Shown one piece after another: positions 41,618 to 43,015 of a DNA stretch of 43,015 nt. The stretch is from Gnetum montanum. Its lineage: Eukaryota > Streptophyta > Gnetopsida > Gnetales > Gnetaceae. The translations under genes were made by a program, and so were the position numbers. Each line of letters starts with the position of its first letter. Position 1 is the stretch's first letter. The notes beneath the pieces were generated by a model. That model was not told where the DNA came from. It ran no database searches and saw only the letters and a list, made by a program, of their open reading frames with translations. The stretch lies in NCBI GenBank assembly GCA_015680685.1, contig MNCI01003312.1, positions 194,688 through 237,702 on the forward strand, given 5' to 3'.

Positions 41618-41634
41618 ACCTGGCTTTGATACCA
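41618..41634 (-). other. Primer binding site, initiator tRNA-Met type
   Basis: Minus strand TGGTATCAAAGCCAGG starts directly after the LTR end (CTTAACA). One mismatch to the canonical TGGTATCAGAGC. Well kept compared with the primer site at 36452. Confidence 0.88.
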
Positions 41635-42278
41635 TGTTAAGAATTAAGGTTCTTAGGATAGAATAAATACGTTCAACCAATGAAGAATGAATATATTGCA
41701 TATTTGAACAAACCATAATAGTGGGAAACTTATTAGAACTAAGATTATAGTACACAAAAAAGTAGTGAATCGTATCTAGTCCCACAAACCGTGGTATAAA
41801 TAAACAGTGTGATGATAAACATAATAAGTAAGATAGAACCATAGGTATGTCATGACAGCACCAAACCATGTTCTTATTCATCAGTGGTTATAGAGTTAGA
41901 TGGTTAAGAGATTGAAATAATGTATAAAGAAGAAGATACGGAGATAGAAATCTCAGTATATGATATATGAAACAACAACAGAGACCACAGTGAACAACCG
42001 TAGACAATACAACTAACGGTTATGGTCTATATGCTACACTATTGAAGTGTGTTGAATGTTTGTATACAAAACTCTCTTGTGACTTCCCTTTAGTACACCA
42101 AAACCAAGGGACATGTCTTATTTAACCAACATACCTCTTATTAGCCAATCACTGGTAGCCTGATTAGTCTCTTTATATAAGCCGTCATGGGTATACATGT
42201 GAATATTTCTAACACGTGTTAAGGTTGATATTAATTCTCAAATCCTTAACGCACATGATGTTGTAGTTATTTCTAACA
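41635..42278 (-). repeat. 5' LTR of the minus copia-type element (644 bp)
   Basis: TGTTAGAAATAACTAC to TTAATTCTTAACA on the minus strand. TATATAAA at 42172-42179. U5 side is shared with 35554-35830. The complete TG...CA boundaries and the adjoining PBS make this the surest copia-type LTR here. Confidence 0.87.
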
Positions 42279-42323
42279 AGATCACATTAATAATAAAATG
42301 CCTAAATATTATAATGATACATG

Positions 42324-43015
42324 TTATTGTAGATTCTCAGTTGCTTGTGGGGCGGGGATCCCTGCAGGCGGAGGGGCCTGTGAAGACCACCACCCACTGG
42401 TTTGCGAAGAGGGGTTAGCCGCCGCCCGCTGCGTAAGATAGGGATAGGTATACTGTGGGATCCCCTGTGGAACTTGCGTTGAAGGTGCAACCGGGGGTTG
42501 CACACCATACAGCGCAGGCTGAGTATGTTGCGCCGCCGGGTTGGGCCACTGACTTGGGGTCGGCTGTTGGATATATGTTTGTGGCTGAACAGCTGCGGTG
42601 ATCTGTTGAGTTGGAGGGGGCGGAAGCGACAAGGTCTGTGCCGGGCGCGTTGCGGACATGTTGTGAGGTTGTATCTGAGGGATAAAATGGGACGCGGCGG
42701 TCGCCGGGACCACCACTGGGATGCTAAGTACTCGCGGTGACGAAACCGCCCTCGTGTTATTATGCGGTATTTGTGCTTGCAGCCCCGACGGCTGCGCGGT
42801 GGCCTGCGGCATGGCAGGGAAACGCATCTGTGCGGTCATGGCTAGGTCAAGAGGAGCGGCCTCTCCGTTGAAAGGAAACAGGGGATTTATGTACGTTTGG
42901 GGGCTCAGAGTATGGAACGAATGTTCCGACTGGGCTACCAATTCATCCTCTTCCTCTTCCCCATGCTGGGGCTCCACCACAGCTTGTGCCGCCTGGCCCT
43001 TGGCCATGACCAACT
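42324..43015 (-). CDS. GC-rich Pro/Gln/Ala-rich protein, partial, unknown
   Basis: Uninterrupted frame from the right edge to TAA at 42324-42326. The first ATG in the window is at 43007 (MAKGQAAQAVVEPQ), but the frame is open to the edge and may start outside. An acidic patch EEEEDEL lies near residue 20, then long Pro/Gln/Ala/Thr-rich, disordered-looking sequence (SLPPPPTQQITA, YIQQPTPSQWP, GWWSSQAPPPAGIP). No domain recognised. GC and CpG content are far above the rest of the window and there are no stops, so it is recent or under selection: a host exon or the gag N-terminus of a young element. The copia-type LTR begins 45 bases beyond its stop. Confidence 0.55.
   Translation of the reverse strand, partial: LVMAKGQAAQAVVEPQHGEEEEDELVAQSEHSFHTLSPQTYINPLFPFNGEAAPLDLAMTAQMRFPAMPQATAQPSGLQAQIPHNNTRAVSSPRVLSIPVVVPATAASHFIPQIQPHNMSATRPAQTLSLPPPPTQQITAAVQPQTYIQQPTPSQWPNPAAQHTQPALYGVQPPVAPSTQVPQGIPQYTYPYLTQRAAANPSSQTSGWWSSQAPPPAGIPAPQATENLQ

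Larger units (their letters stand above)
35554..42278 (-). mobile_element. Copia-type LTR element (minus strand) with non-gag interior, interrupted
   Basis: 5' LTR 42278-41635 with TGTTAGAAAT and CTTAACA ends, an iMet-type PBS (41634-41618), an interior 41617 to about 40056, and part of the other LTR at 35830-35554 in the same orientation. The plus-strand copia element 35831 to about 40050 sits between and has replaced the 3' interior and most of the second LTR. No gag or pol of its own is visible, so it was probably non-autonomous. The far boundary near 35554 is degraded; no target duplication was confirmed (AGATC follows 42278). Confidence 0.65.

Noticed and set aside
1289-41634. tRNA genes suggested by tRNA-like words
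   Set aside because: All are 13-20-base primer binding sites next to LTR ends; no cloverleaf or A/B boxes found. No rRNA genes seen either.

Overview
The window looks like nuclear DNA of a seed plant, probably a repeat-rich genome. It is AT-rich, eukaryotic and intron-bearing, and almost all of it is decayed, nested retrotransposons. Gymnosperm-like is a guess from the age and nesting of the elements; nothing here fixes the species. Three lineages are recognisable. The first is Ty3/gypsy elements of the Athila/Tat type (tRNA-Asp primer sites, non-chromodomain pol). The second is Ty1/copia elements (Tork-like RT, tRNA-iMet-type primer sites). The third is a plant L1-type LINE. No intact mobile-element gene is present: every reverse transcriptase whose catalytic motif can be read has lost it.

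Layout. 1-2327: 5' part of a relatively young minus-strand gypsy element (gag, PBS, LTR) whose U3 carries three CpG-rich palindromes. It interrupts the 3' end of a plus-strand element (coding tail, 3' UTR, polypurine tract, LTR 2599-3450). About 3990-23341: a plus-strand element with its own TATA/leader and a long unknown ORF ('copy A'), split by two insertions. These are a complete 9.4-kb minus-strand gypsy element (5343-14737, target duplication GAAGG on both sides) and a minus-strand LINE (about 15.1-20.3 kb). Copy A ends in a 3' UTR, polypurine tract and LTR 22538-23341. 23420-24850: an array of self-complementary short repeats. 25234-about 29800: a second long unknown ORF ('ORF D') interrupted by two solo LTRs, each with target duplications. 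30270-33460: an uninterrupted second copy ('copy B') of the copy A gene, again with a TATA-bearing leader.

33590-33965 changes character. It keeps CpGs and contains a well-formed start codon and a 41-codon exon ending at a GT donor, so it is a candidate first exon of a host gene, followed by a T-rich intron-like region with a degenerate tandem repeat. 35554-42278 is a minus-strand copia-type LTR element whose interior resembles host-gene fragments rather than gag. A plus-strand Tork-like copia element (35831-about 40050) lies inside it. The last 700 bases are GC-rich and hold an open, Pro/Gln/Ala-rich minus-strand reading frame running to the window edge.

The most unusual content is the unknown ORF family (copies A, B and the tail C). 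In A and C it sits directly upstream of the polypurine tract and 3' LTR of gypsy-type elements. It reads as a roughly 900-residue protein with a charged, coiled-coil-like C-terminal half and a proline-rich tail. Related LTR ends suggest these are non-autonomous partners of the gag-pol element at 5343-14737. Stop codons in the decayed ORFs fall largely where Gln (CAG/CAA) or Trp is expected, a footprint of cytosine deamination.
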